Notes: a model not told the origin generated them from the letters alone. Numbered from the stretch's first letter, positions 10,242 through 19,078 are shown. The stretch: DNA of 64,000 nt from DATBLY01 sp963705545 (GCA_963705545.1 CAVPJX010000002.1:62001-126000), one strand, 5' to 3'. Program-made: numbers and translations.

Positions 10242-10730
10242 GTGCCGGCCGGCGCACCGCCATTGACGCCACGCGGGCGGACCCGCCACACTTGCCGCCT
10301 GCCGTCCGCCCTGGGCGGCCGCGAGACGAGGGGGCCCCGCGCGGCCCCGGAAGCGAGGAGCAGCATCGCCGAGATCGAGGTCGGGGCCGTCATCGACGGC
10401 ACCGTCGAACGCATCACCCCGTACGGCGCCTTCCTGAAGCTCGAGGACGGACGCCTGGGGCTCGTCCACATCTCCGAGATCGACCGGAACTACGTCAAGG
10501 ACGTCCACGACCACCTCCGGGAGGCCGACGTCGTCCAGGCGAAGGTGATCGCGATCAAGGAGGACGGGAAGATCGACCTGTCGATCAAGGCGCTGCAGGA
10601 CCCACCGCCCGAGCGTCGTCCCCGCCGCGGCTCGGACCCCGACTTCGAGCGGATGCTCAAGCAGTTCATGCGCCAGAGCGAAGAGCGCCTCGTCGACTAC
10701 AAGCGCGCCGTCGAGCACAAGCGCAAGTAG
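10242..10730 (+). CDS. S1 RNA-binding domain protein (YabR/general stress protein 13-like)
   Basis: A single S1 domain (IEVGAVIDGTVERITPYGAF through DGKIDLSIKALQ) with a basic C-terminal tail. YabR-like proteins follow divIC in many Gram-positive genomes, matching its place here after ftsB. The coordinates use the first canonical in-frame start (GTG 10242), but the residues before the S1 domain look non-coding. The only well-placed Shine-Dalgarno (CGAGGAG, 10354-10360) points to an ATC codon at 10365, exactly where homology starts. The protein may therefore begin at 10365 with an ATC start, or that base may be a sequencing error. Confidence 0.8.
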   Translation: MPAGAPPLTPRGRTRHTCRLPSALGGRETRGPRAAPEARSSIAEIEVGAVIDGTVERITPYGAFLKLEDGRLGLVHISEIDRNYVKDVHDHLREADVVQAKVIAIKEDGKIDLSIKALQDPPPERRPRRGSDPDFERMLKQFMRQSEERLVDYKRAVEHKRK

Positions 10731-10734
10731 CGCG

Positions 10735-11280
10735 TCACCCGTCCGGCGCGCGCGTCTCGTACGTGTGCTCCTCGCACCACTCGTCCTTGAACCTTGCGCG
10801 CGCCGTGCCGACCCGTCGCATCCCGATGCGGTCGAGCAGGGCGATCGACGCCGCGTTGCGCGCATCGGTGATCGCGAAGACGGTCGTCACCGCGAGACGA
10901 TCCCGCGCGTACGCGATCACGGCGCGGACGGCCTCCGTCGCGTATCCGTGCCCCTGCCGCTCGGGTGCGAACGTGAACCCGAGCTCGGCGCGCCGGGGGT
11001 CCTCCTCCGTCACGCGGAGCGCGACGTCGCCGACGAGCAGGTCGGACGGGCCGTCCGCGACCGCGAACTGGAACCACTCGCCGGGTGTTCCCGGCGACAC
11101 GCCGGCGATCTCCCGGATGAACCGCTCGGCATCGTCCATCGAGTACACCTCCCAGCTCTGGTAGCGAGCCACGTCCGGATCGGCGCGGTAGCCGGCGAAT
11201 GCCACCGCGTCCGCCGGGGCGAACCGGCGCACGCGGAGGCGTTCGGTCTCGATCCACGTGAACCCGGGGTCGATGCGCAT
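10735..11280 (-). CDS. RimJ/RimL-type GNAT acetyltransferase
   Basis: About 181 aa. The opening FTWIETERLRVRRFAPADA, the strand GEWFQFAVADGP, the acetyl-CoA-binding ERQGHGYATEAV and the closing NAASIALLDRIGMRRVGTAR are typical of the RimJ/RimL group, which acetylates N-terminal or free amino groups. The target is not predictable. It is convergent with the S1-domain gene (4 bases between stops) and divergent from the DUF501 gene. Confidence 0.87.
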   Translation of the reverse strand: MRIDPGFTWIETERLRVRRFAPADAVAFAGYRADPDVARYQSWEVYSMDDAERFIREIAGVSPGTPGEWFQFAVADGPSDLLVGDVALRVTEEDPRRAELGFTFAPERQGHGYATEAVRAVIAYARDRLAVTTVFAITDARNAASIALLDRIGMRRVGTARARFKDEWCEEHTYETRAPDG

Positions 11281-11331
11281 CCCTGGCAGTATCGCCGTCC
11301 GGGCACCCCGGCCTGCCAAGATGATCGTCCG

Positions 11332-11796
11332 ATGACCGCCCCGCCTCGGGAGCCGACCCACGAGCTCCGTTCGTCCGACCTCATCGCGGTACGTGAGCAG
11401 CTCGGCCGCGAGCCCACCGTCCCGTTCTCGGTGGTCGCCCGCTGCACCGGCGGGCATCCGCTCGTGATCCGCAACGCGGCCACCAGCCCCGACGGCACGC
11501 CGTTCCCGACGCGCTACTGGCTCACCTGCCCGGACGCGATCAAGGCGGTCTCGCGCCTGGAGGCCGCGGGCGCGATCGCGCGCTTCAACGAGCGGATGGA
11601 CGCCGATCCGGTCTTCGCCGCGGCGCTCGAGGCGGCACACCACACCGCCGCCGAGGAGCGCGCCCGGGGCACCGACGAGGCGCGCGCCGGGGGCGGCGTC
11701 GGGGGAACGCGGCGCGGCGTGAAGTGCCTGCACGCTCACTACGCGTACCACCTGGCCGGCGGGCGAGACCCCGTGGGGGAGGAGGTCGCCGGCGAG
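11332..11796 (+). CDS. DUF501 domain protein, N-terminal part of a continuous DUF501-Ppx frame
   Basis: Residues 1-155 from ATG 11332 match DUF501, an actinobacterial family of unknown function located between divIC and ppx: REQLGREPTVPFSVVARC, a PDGTPFPTRYWLTCP block and the final GVKCLHAHYAYHLAGG. No stop codon separates it from the exopolyphosphatase, so the frame runs straight into AAIDQGTNSVRLL. Either this is a genuine fusion or the Ppx start is an internal GTG (11773). The ppx part carries a frame break at about 12370. Confidence 0.8.
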
Positions 11797-12763
11797 GTCG
11801 AGCCCGTCCATCCGGACGAGCGAGCCGGCCGCGCGGCAGCGATCGATCAGGGGACCAACTCGGTCCGGCTCTTGGTCGTGGAGCCCGGCACGGACCCGGG
11901 CGATCCCGGCGAGCTCGCCCGCGACATGGTGATCACCCGCCTCGGCTCGGGCGTCGACCGCACGGGTCGGTTCGATCCCGAGGCGCTGGCACGGACGCTG
12001 GACGTCCTCGGGACCTACGCGCGGCGCGCCCGGGCGCTGCACGCGGAGCGCTTCCGCGTCGCGGCGACCAGCGCGGTCCGCGACGCGTCGGACCGCGACG
12101 CCTTCGCCGCGGTGGTACGCGACCTGACGGGCAGCGAGCTCGAGGTGATCTCCGGCGAGCGGGAGGCGGGCCTCTCGTTCCTCGGAGCCACGCGTGGGCT
12201 CGACCCGAGCCGCGTGCCGGCTCCGCGCCTCGTGCTCGATATCGGGGGCGGCTCGACGGAGCTCGTCCTGGGCGAGCGCCCCGACGCCCCCGGGCCTGCG
12301 ATCTCGATGCGGATGGGGAGCGTCCGGCTGACCGAGCGACACGTGCGCAGCGATCCGCCGTCGGCCGCGAGAGCTCGGCGCGATGACCGCCGAGGTGGAT
12401 GCGAACCTGAGCGAGGCGGAGGCCGTCGTCCCGGTCCGAGCGGCGCGCACCCTGATCGCGGTCGCCGGGACCGCGACCACGGTCCAGGCGCTCGCGTTGG
12501 AGCTGCGGCGGTACGACCCCGACCGGATCCATCGCACCTGGCTGTCGGTCGGGACCGCGGAACGGATCCTCGGGGAGCTCGCCGCCATGACGAACGCCGA
12601 ACGGCAGGCGCTGCCGGTGATGGCGCCCGGCCGCGGCGACGTGATCGTCGCCGGTGCCGTCGTCCTCGTGCGCGTGATGCGTCGGTTCGGGTTCGAACGG
12701 GCGCTCGTGTCCGAGACCGACGTCCTCGACGGCCTCGCCTTCGAGCTGATGGACATCCGGTAA
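11773..12763 (+). CDS. ppx: Exopolyphosphatase/GppA-family phosphatase (frame break near 12370)
   Basis: Once repaired the protein is about 329 aa, a normal length. Ppx/GppA enzymes hydrolyse polyphosphate or pppGpp. Visible blocks are AAIDQGTNSVRLLV (phosphate-binding loop), RVAATSAVRDASDRDAF, ISGEREAGLSF, LVLDIGGGSTEL, and after the break MTAEVDANLSEAE and LIAVAGTATTVQALAL. At 12367-12371 GCGAGAGCTC appears where GCGGAGCTC is expected, one extra base that moves the frame from that of 11773 to that of 12383. Everything on both sides is conserved, so an error in the sequence is more likely than a dead gene. The start may be GTG 11773, or the protein may be fused to DUF501. Confidence 0.85.
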
Positions 12764-12766
12764 CCT
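12761..12766 (+). promoter_or_regulatory. -10-like TAACCT before the cyclophilin gene
   Basis: TAACCT overlaps the ppx stop and ends 9 bases before ATG 12776, with no Shine-Dalgarno. Confidence 0.35.
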
Positions 12767-12775
12767 CGACGGCCG

Positions 12776-13698
12776 ATGTCCAAGCGCAGCCGGGACCGTC
12801 ACCTCGCGAAGCTCGCCGCCCGAAGGCAGGCCGAGCGAGAGGCCATCCGCCGCCGCCGGGAGCGCATCGTCGCGATCGTGGTGGGGCTGGTGGTCGTCGC
12901 CCTCCTGGTCACCGGCGGGGTCCTGTTCCTCGGCTCGAACGAGGAGGCTGCCGCGCCCACGGGAGCCACCGGTCCGAGCGGCGCCTCAGGTCCGAGCGGC
13001 GCCACGGTCCGAGCGGCGCCACCGGTCCGAGCGGCGCCTCCGGTCCGAGCGGCGCCACCGGGTCCGGGGAGCCCGGTCAGCAGACCGGGACCGTTCAGCC
13101 GACGCCCCCCCAGGCGACGACCGTTGCGTGCGGGGCGCAAGCGCCACCGACCGCCACCGATCCCAAGCCCCAGTTCGCCGGTCCTCCGCCCGCGATCGTC
13201 GATCCGGAGAAGCTCTACCAGGTGACGCTGGCCACCTCGTGCGGCGACATCGTGATCGAGATGGATCCGAAGGTCTCGACACTCACGGTGAACAGTTTCG
13301 TGTTCCTGGCCAAGCATCAGTTCTACGACGGCCAGATCTTCCACCGGATCGCCGCCAGCATCGACGTGATCCAATCGGGGGACCCGACGGGAACCGGCAC
13401 CGGCGGACCCGGCTACACGATCCCGGACGAGTCGAAGGGGGACGAGGTCTACGGCCCTGGGGTGGTCGCGATGGCGAACACCGGTGCGCCCGATTCCGGC
13501 GGCAGCCAGTTCTTCATCGTGGTCGGACCGGATGGGCACGGCCTCGACGACCAGCCGACGTACACGATCTTCGGTCGTGTCGTGAAGGGGCTCGACGTCG
13601 CGAAGCGGATCTTCGTCCTCGCACCGCCCAGCGGTGACGGCCAGCCGACGGAGGCCGTCTACATCGACACGGCGACGGTCAAGGCCGTGAAACGGTAA
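12776..13698 (+). CDS. Membrane-anchored cyclophilin-type peptidyl-prolyl isomerase (frame break in repeat)
   Basis: About 307 aa when the break is repaired. A basic cytoplasmic N-terminus (SKRSRDRHLAKLAARRQAE) precedes one membrane segment (about 36-58), then a collagen-like Gly-Pro-Ser-Gly-Ala-Thr/Ser linker, then a cyclophilin domain (about 140-300) with the active-site FHRIAASIDVIQSGD, MANTGAPDSGGSQFFIV and DQPTYTIFGRV. It should isomerise prolines outside the membrane. The frame changes inside the linker because the second of five 18-bp repeat copies lacks one base (near 13005). The upstream and downstream parts otherwise join perfectly. Confidence 0.85.
12971..13059 (+). repeat. Five tandem 18-bp units encoding a GPSGA(T/S) linker
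   Basis: The unit is GGTCCGAGCGGCGCCACC or TCC/TCA at the end. Copies lie at 12971-12988, 12989-13005, 13006-13023, 13024-13041 and 13042-13059. The second copy is 17 bp and causes the cyclophilin frame break. Confidence 0.9.
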
Positions 13699-13702
13699 CG
13701 GT

Positions 13703-14716
13703 TCAGGTCGCGGCCGGCTCCGGCTCGGCCGCGAGCCAGGCATCGACCGCATCCAGGATCGAAGCCTTGACGGCTCCGTCGGCGAAGGAGCTCTCGATCC
13801 CGTCGCGAGCGACCTGCGCCAGCTCGGCGTCGTCGTAGCCGAAGACCTCGCGCGCGATGCGGTACTCGTTCGCGACCCACGAGCCGAAGAGCGCGGGATC
13901 GTCCGAGTTCAGGGTCGCGATCACGCCCGCGGCGCGCAGGCGCGGGAACGGGTGCTCCTCGAGCGTCGGGTAGACGCCGGTCGCGACGTTCGACGACGGG
14001 CAGACCTCGAGCGGGATCCGTCGGTCGGCGAGGGCCTTCAACAGCTCGGGGTCCTCGATCGCGCGGACGCCGTGGCCGATCCGGTCGGGGCGGAGGTAGC
14101 GCAGCGTCTCGTGGACGCTCGCGGGTCCCGACCACTCGCCCGCGTGGGGCGTCGAGCGGAGGCCGGCATCCGCGGCGCGGCGGAACAGATCCTCGTACGG
14201 CTCGACCGGGAACCGCTCGGACCCCGCGCAGTTCAACGCGACGACGCCCTCGCCGACGTGGCGGATCGCGACCTCGAGCGACCCCTCGGCGAGCTCCATC
14301 CCGAAGTCCCGGATGATGTCCGGCTCCAGCCGGCAGGTCGTGCCGAAGTCCCGCTCGCCGGCGGCCAGCCCGTCGAGCACGGCCTCGATCGGCCCGTGCC
14401 AGTCGCCGAGCCGACCGGCGTGCTGCGCGGGGGAGAAGACGGCCTCGGCGTAGCGGACGCCCTGGCCCGCGAGGTCCTCGCAGAACTCGTAGCCGACACG
14501 CCGGAAGTCCTCGAGATCGTTGAGGAGGTTGCAGACGGCGCCGTACTGATCGAGGAAATGCAGGAACCCGTCGAACCGCCACCATCCGTCGTCGTGCAGC
14601 GCCGACGGCGTCGCGAGCCCCTGTCGCCGCGCGAGGTCCCGCACGGTCTCGACGCGGATCGAGCCCTCGAGGTGGATGTGCAGCTCCGCCTTCGGCAGTG
14701 CGCAGAGGTCGCGCAT
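13703..14716 (-). CDS. Adenosine deaminase-family protein
   Basis: About 337 aa. Metal-dependent deaminase of the adenosine/adenine deaminase group. Zinc-site and catalytic blocks are HIHLEGS (near residue 12), HAGE, RIGHGVRA, VCPSSNVATGV and LNSDDPALFG. The likely reaction is adenosine to inosine, but adenine deaminase or aminodeoxyfutalosine deaminase share these motifs and cannot be excluded. Start chosen at ATG 14716 because TACCAT lies 6 bases upstream and homology begins at once; an earlier in-frame Met at 14740 would overlap that element. It is convergent with the cyclophilin gene. Confidence 0.88.
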   Translation of the reverse strand: MRDLCALPKAELHIHLEGSIRVETVRDLARRQGLATPSALHDDGWWRFDGFLHFLDQYGAVCNLLNDLEDFRRVGYEFCEDLAGQGVRYAEAVFSPAQHAGRLGDWHGPIEAVLDGLAAGERDFGTTCRLEPDIIRDFGMELAEGSLEVAIRHVGEGVVALNCAGSERFPVEPYEDLFRRAADAGLRSTPHAGEWSGPASVHETLRYLRPDRIGHGVRAIEDPELLKALADRRIPLEVCPSSNVATGVYPTLEEHPFPRLRAAGVIATLNSDDPALFGSWVANEYRIAREVFGYDDAELAQVARDGIESSFADGAVKASILDAVDAWLAAEPEPAAT

Positions 14717-14722
14717 GTCCCG

Positions 14723-14728
14723 ATGGTA
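14723..14728 (-). promoter_or_regulatory. -10-like TACCAT before adenosine deaminase
   Basis: Minus-strand TACCAT ends 6 bases before ATG 14716; no ribosome-binding site is present. Confidence 0.4.
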
Positions 14729-14819
14729 GCCCGCGCGCATGGGAGCGCGGCGCGGATGCGCCCGCCCCGGCGCCCCGGCGCTCGCCGTGTCGCCGTCGTG
14801 GCGGCGCTCCCGGACCCGA

Positions 14820-16139
14820 TCAGCGCGCGTCGACGACGCCGAGGCGTTGCGAGCCGATCCCCGGGAAGATCGTCGTGACCGAGCCCGCTCCGCACCGCTT
14901 CTCGAGGACCTCGGCGAGGATCGTCCGGTACTCCGTCGTGGCGGCGAGGTCGCCGTCGATCAATGCGCCGGGGGAGAGCCCCGGCCACCGTCCGTGCACC
15001 TGCGCGCCCCGGACGCCGCCGCCGAGCATCAGGACGGCCTGCCCGTGGCCGTGATCGGTGCCGCCGGAGCCGTTCTCCTCGACGCGGCGCCCGAACTCCG
15101 TGAGGGTTACCAGGGTCACGTCGGACAGTCGCGGGCCGAGGTCGGTCGCGAAGGCGGCGAGCGCGCCGGACAGCTCGGTGAGGTGGTCGTGCAACCAGCC
15201 GTCGTGCACCCGCCCCATCCCGGCGTGCATGTCCCAGTCCCCGTAGTCCACGGCCGCCACCTGCAGGCCGACGTCGGACTTGATCAGTCGCGCCACGTCG
15301 CGCATCGCCCGGCCGAGGTCGGAGTCGGGGTAGTCGGCGCCGTTCTCCGGGCTGTATCCGACCTGCTGCAGCTGCGCCGTCGTCGAGAGCGCGGCCAGGG
15401 CGGAGCGCGCCGGTTGTCCGATCGCCGGCGGCGACCCCTGATGGAGCTCGCGGAGCGCGCCGCTCCAACGGGCGAGCTCGGCCGCGTCCCCTGCGGCATC
15501 CAGCCCGAAGGAGTCCACGGACCACATCGCCAGCTCCGACGAGGCTCCCCGGAACGCCGACGCCGCCATGGAGCCCCCCATCTGCACGCCTTGGAACGCG
15601 GTGCCTTCGTCGCGGAGCCCGAGCACGCGGTCGAGCCACCCCGTTCGCAGCGACGTGCCCGGCGCGGCTCGCTCCATCTCCTCCATCGCCTGGAAGTGCG
15701 ACCGGTTCGGCTCGGCCATGCCGACGGCCTGCACGACCGCGAGCTGACCCGCGTCGTACAACCCCTTGAGCGGGGCCATCGCCGGATGCATCCCGAACAT
15801 CCCGTCGAGCTGGAGCAGCATGCCGGTCGGGACGCCCACGTTCGGGCGCCATGTCGCGTAGTCGGGGTCCGCGGCCGGCACGATCGCGTTGAGCCCGTCG
15901 AACCCCCCCCGGAGCGACAGGACGATGAGGACGTCGCCCGAGTACGGGGCCGACGCGAACGCCAGCCGCGTGAACATCGTCTGCGAGGCGATACCCGCGA
16001 CCAGGCCGGAAAGCCCGGCACGCTTGAGGAACGAGCGGCGCGACATCCCGCGCTCGTAGTCGGGGCAGCCGCACGGCTTGCGCGGGTCGATCACCGCCGG
16101 GAGCTGTTCGGGCGTCGGCGTGAGGTCGATCGTCGTCAT
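14820..16139 (-). CDS. DUF1501 protein, Tat-exported
   Basis: About 439 aa. The twin-arginine signal SRRSFLKRAGLSGLVAG lies near residue 32, after a short cytoplasmic stretch with CGCPDYERG. The body matches DUF1501, a family in the alkaline-phosphatase/sulfatase superfamily: VLIVLSLRGGFDGLNAIVP, DYGDWDMHAG, LTEFGRRVEENGSGGTDHGH. Its biochemical role is unknown. It begins 3 bases after the DUF1800 gene, the standard pairing for these two families, which are exported together. Confidence 0.9.
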   Translation of the reverse strand: MTTIDLTPTPEQLPAVIDPRKPCGCPDYERGMSRRSFLKRAGLSGLVAGIASQTMFTRLAFASAPYSGDVLIVLSLRGGFDGLNAIVPAADPDYATWRPNVGVPTGMLLQLDGMFGMHPAMAPLKGLYDAGQLAVVQAVGMAEPNRSHFQAMEEMERAAPGTSLRTGWLDRVLGLRDEGTAFQGVQMGGSMAASAFRGASSELAMWSVDSFGLDAAGDAAELARWSGALRELHQGSPPAIGQPARSALAALSTTAQLQQVGYSPENGADYPDSDLGRAMRDVARLIKSDVGLQVAAVDYGDWDMHAGMGRVHDGWLHDHLTELSGALAAFATDLGPRLSDVTLVTLTEFGRRVEENGSGGTDHGHGQAVLMLGGGVRGAQVHGRWPGLSPGALIDGDLAATTEYRTILAEVLEKRCGAGSVTTIFPGIGSQRLGVVDAR

Positions 16140-16141
16140 GC

Positions 16142-17701
16142 TCACCTCACCTGGTGGTACGGGGAGTCGAGGATCAGGGCCACGACCGAGGACAGCCGCC
16201 AGGTGACCGCCTCCGAGTCGGCCGAGAGCGGCGTGTCCGCGCTCACGCCGAGGAACCCGAGCACCGCGTCGCGGTGCCGGGCAGACATCGCGCGGAACAG
16301 CAGCCGTTCCGAGAGCGCATCGATCAGCGGGCCGTGGGTCTTCGGGAGCGGATGGGGGAGCATGTCCTCGAGCGGCGGCAGTTTCAGGGAGCTCGGCCAC
16401 CAGTGCGCCGCGAGCGACATGTGCATGTTCCACCGGCTGAGCGTGCCGCCGGCCGAGCGCCAGGCGTCCGCGTAGTCGGGGTAGCCGTCGGGCTGAGGCC
16501 ACGCGAGGGGCAGGTCTCCGAAGCCCTCGATCATCCAGTAGAGGCCCTGCATCCCCTCGGTGCCCGAGGCGTCCGGCCCCATCCCCAGGATCCGCAGGGT
16601 GGCGGTCAGATCCTGGAACGGGCGCCGGATCTTCGCGCCGATCGCACCATGGAAGGCGCCCGAGTTGAAGAGCTGGCGGAGCATCGGGACGATCGCCGTG
16701 TCGTTGCGCAGGTAGGTCGCGGCGAGGTCGCTCACCAGGCCGGGCGGAGGCGCATCGGAGACGAACCGCAGGCAGAGCTTGCGCGCGATGTGGCGCGCGG
16801 TCGCGGGGTGCCTGGCCAGGTAGCGGACGTAGGCGCGACCGAGGTCGCGGCCCTTGGCGCCCGGGTTCCTCGCGCGGAAGCCGAGGACCTTCACCGGACC
16901 CGTGTGGTGCGCATCGGACGAGTAGCGGAAGCGCCCCGAGTCCCAGTCGATGCCGAAGCCGGTCATGATCAGGGTCGAGTTCCACATGCCGCCCTCGCCG
17001 TAGCCGGCATCGACCCCGACCGAGTGCAGCTCCAGCAGCTCGCGTCCGTAGTTCTCGTTGGGGTCCTCCTTGGAGGACTCGGCGTTGTTGAGGTACAGGA
17101 GCATCGCGGGGTGCTCGGCCGAGGCGAGGAGCATGTTCGAGAACTTCCCCATCGCGTGGCGTCTGATCACGGTCCGGTCGTAGTCGTGGCGGCAGTACCA
17201 GCCGTTGTCACTCGGGTTCGACACGTTCAGATGGTTCGACCAGAAGTCGACCATCGTCTCGAACAGCTGGCGCTCGCTCCAGGCCGCGCGCGCGACCGCG
17301 GCGACGCCCAGGTCGAACATCAGGTCCCATCCGAAGTCGAGTTCGGCCCACGCCTCGTCCATGCTCCACCCGAGCCGAGGGAAGCGTGAAGCGATCAGTT
17401 GATCGCACGCGCGATCGTCGATCGAGTCCGGCCGGAGCTGCCGCTCGAGCCACGCGCTCCGACCGATCCGCTTGATCTCGGCGAGCGATGCCCGGCTCGG
17501 GCCGAAGGTCGCGCGGCGCAGCAGGTGCAGATCCTGATCCTTCGTCGCGAGCGGAGCCGCCTCGGCGTCGTCGGGGCTCCAGACGAGCGATCCGAGACCG
17601 GCGGTGGCGACGGCGGTCCCGGCCGCCGCGCGCCGGACGAAGTCGCGGCGGGGCAGGGCGATGGGTCGAGCGACCGTATCCGTGTGCGGAGCCCCCGGCA
17701 T
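16142..17701 (-). CDS. DUF1800 protein, probably Tat-exported
   Basis: About 519 aa. The Arg-Arg motif PRRDFVRRAAAGTAVATAG (residues about 17-35) suggests Tat export. Domain hallmarks are HLLRRATFGPS, MVDFWSNHLNV, NENYGRELLELHSVGVDAGY and the long C-terminal region with PPLEDMLPHP. Function is unknown; it nearly always sits with DUF1501, as here, in one operon. The start has TAGCCC 7 bases upstream and no Shine-Dalgarno. A type IV prepilin gene precedes it on the same strand, which is a notable neighbour. Confidence 0.9.
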   Translation of the reverse strand: MPGAPHTDTVARPIALPRRDFVRRAAAGTAVATAGLGSLVWSPDDAEAAPLATKDQDLHLLRRATFGPSRASLAEIKRIGRSAWLERQLRPDSIDDRACDQLIASRFPRLGWSMDEAWAELDFGWDLMFDLGVAAVARAAWSERQLFETMVDFWSNHLNVSNPSDNGWYCRHDYDRTVIRRHAMGKFSNMLLASAEHPAMLLYLNNAESSKEDPNENYGRELLELHSVGVDAGYGEGGMWNSTLIMTGFGIDWDSGRFRYSSDAHHTGPVKVLGFRARNPGAKGRDLGRAYVRYLARHPATARHIARKLCLRFVSDAPPPGLVSDLAATYLRNDTAIVPMLRQLFNSGAFHGAIGAKIRRPFQDLTATLRILGMGPDASGTEGMQGLYWMIEGFGDLPLAWPQPDGYPDYADAWRSAGGTLSRWNMHMSLAAHWWPSSLKLPPLEDMLPHPLPKTHGPLIDALSERLLFRAMSARHRDAVLGFLGVSADTPLSADSEAVTWRLSSVVALILDSPYHQVR

Positions 17702-17708
17702 CTCGACA

Positions 17709-17714
17709 GGGCTA
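17709..17714 (-). promoter_or_regulatory. -10-like TAGCCC before DUF1800/DUF1501
   Basis: Minus-strand TAGCCC ends 7 bases before ATG 17701. The final base departs from TAnnnT, so confidence is modest. Confidence 0.3.
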
Positions 17715-17749
17715 TCGGCCGTCCGGAGCGGGGAACTTGAAGCGACAAC

Positions 17750-18229
17750 TCACCAGGAGCCGGAGTAGGTCTGTGTGTCCGCGACCCCGCATCCCGACGA
17801 CCTCGCGAAGGTCGAGCCGGTCATCGGGAAGTCGCGGAGGTAGAAGCAGGTCCCCGAGGGGCTCTTCGCAGACACGTACACCTCGGTCGTGACCGGGTGG
17901 TGGTGGAGGTAGACGGTCCCTATGACCGACGGGGTATCGCCCGTCGCGTACGTGAGCGCCGGCTCGATCGCCATGATGGCCGCGGTGTTCTCCGTGTACA
18001 CGGAGCCATCGGTGAAGAAGGTCTTCTCCGCCACGAACGCGTTGCGGATGTCCGCCTGTGCGGCGCGGTCCTGTGCGCGGGTGCGGGCGCCGAGGAAGGT
18101 GGGCAACGCGATCGCGATGAGGATGCCGATGATCAACACGACGACCATCAGCTCGATCAACGTGAAGCCGTCCTCGCCGGCCGGCGATGGGCGGAGCCGG
18201 GCACGCACGACCCCCCTCGTGTGTCCCAC
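17750..18229 (-). CDS. Type IV prepilin-like protein
   Basis: About 159 aa. A class III leader with the cleavage site in GEDG/FTLIELMVVV (about residue 21), Glu at position 5 of the mature protein and a hydrophobic helix up to FLGARTRAQDRAAQADIRNA are the hallmarks of a type IV or type II secretion pseudopilin. The C-terminal globular part has three Cys residues (SGTCFYL, SSGCGVAD), giving a possible disulfide. No assembly ATPase, platform protein or prepilin peptidase of this class is in the window. The start may be ATG 18229 or GTG 18208. Confidence 0.88.
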   Translation of the reverse strand: MGHTRGVVRARLRPSPAGEDGFTLIELMVVVLIIGILIAIALPTFLGARTRAQDRAAQADIRNAFVAEKTFFTDGSVYTENTAAIMAIEPALTYATGDTPSVIGTVYLHHHPVTTEVYVSAKSPSGTCFYLRDFPMTGSTFARSSGCGVADTQTYSGSW

Positions 18230-18315
18230 GGGAGTCCATCGGCCGGAGGGCCGCCGGGGTTGAACGGCGCCGCCACCCGGCGCCGGGACCGCCAGCGGCT
18301 AGCATCGGTCGCGAC

Positions 18316-18398
18316 GCCCGGGTGTCGGAACGGTAGACGACGGCGCCTTAAACGCGCTTGCCCTTCGGGGCGTGTGGGTTCGAATCCCACCCCGGGCA
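18316..18398 (+). tRNA. tRNA-Leu (anticodon TAA)
   Basis: Cloverleaf by eye: acceptor GCCCGGG pairs with CCCGGGC (18391-18397), anticodon stem GGCGC/GCGCT with loop CTTAAAC, a long variable arm GCCC-TTC-GGGGC as in class II tRNAs, T-arm GTGGG-TTCGAAT-CCCAC and discriminator A. CCA is not encoded (the next bases are CGA). Confidence 0.95.
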
Positions 18399-18402
18399 CG
18401 AG

Positions 18403-19077
18403 ATGACGACCGACGAGGTGAAGCCGGCCGGCGCGCTGCTGCCCGAGCGGCGCTGGCCGATGGCCCTCGCCGTCGTGGTCGCGGTCGTGCTCCAGGTGAT
18501 CACGCCGCATACGGGCCGGCTCTCGTTCTGGTGGATCTTCCCCGTCCTGGAGGTCGCGGCCCTCGGCGCCGTGCTGATCCGCGATCCCGGGCGTATCGAC
18601 CGGCGCACCCGTGCTGCCCGCCGTGCCACGCTCATCCTGATCGTGCTCCTCACGATCGGCACCCTGGGCGGGCTCGTGGTCCTGATGCTCGACATCGTCG
18701 ACAAGGGCTATGCGAACGTCGGTGCGACAGCGCTGCTCGGGCGCGGGGCGGCGCTGTGGGTGACGAACGTGGTCGTCTTCAGCCTGTGGTTCTGGGAGGT
18801 GGATCGCGGTGGCGCCGCGGAGCGCGCCGCGGACTCCGGCATCCCCCCGAGCTTCGGCTTCCCCGAGGAGGCGATGCCGGAGCTGGTCCCCGACGGGTGG
18901 ATGCCGCGGTACCCCGACTACCTCTACCTGTCGTTCACGAACGCGACGGCGTTCAGCCCGACCGACACGCTGCCGGTGCGGACCTGGGCGAAGATGACGA
19001 TGATGGCCGAATCGGTGATCTCGCTGATCACCGCGATCCTCGTGATCGCGCGCGCGATCAACGTGCTGCCGGGGTAG
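18403..19077 (+). CDS. DUF1345-like integral membrane protein
   Basis: About 224 aa with roughly five hydrophobic segments: near 17-34, 40-57, 70-93, 108-127 and the C-terminal VISLITAILVIARAINVL. The segment YLSFTNATAFSPTDTLPVRTWAKMTMMAESVISL resembles the conserved core of DUF1345 and of ion-channel-like membrane proteins. Function is unknown. It starts 4 bases after the tRNA and ends 1 base before the next gene, which encodes another membrane protein, so the two probably act together. Confidence 0.75.
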   Translation: MTTDEVKPAGALLPERRWPMALAVVVAVVLQVITPHTGRLSFWWIFPVLEVAALGAVLIRDPGRIDRRTRAARRATLILIVLLTIGTLGGLVVLMLDIVDKGYANVGATALLGRGAALWVTNVVVFSLWFWEVDRGGAAERAADSGIPPSFGFPEEAMPELVPDGWMPRYPDYLYLSFTNATAFSPTDTLPVRTWAKMTMMAESVISLITAILVIARAINVLPG

Positions 19078-19078
19078 C

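Noticed and set aside
10735..12783. Long minus-strand frame extending the GNAT gene across DUF501-ppx
   Set aside because: Only the first 181 codons from ATG 11280 match a family; the upstream extension is antisense to conserved genes.
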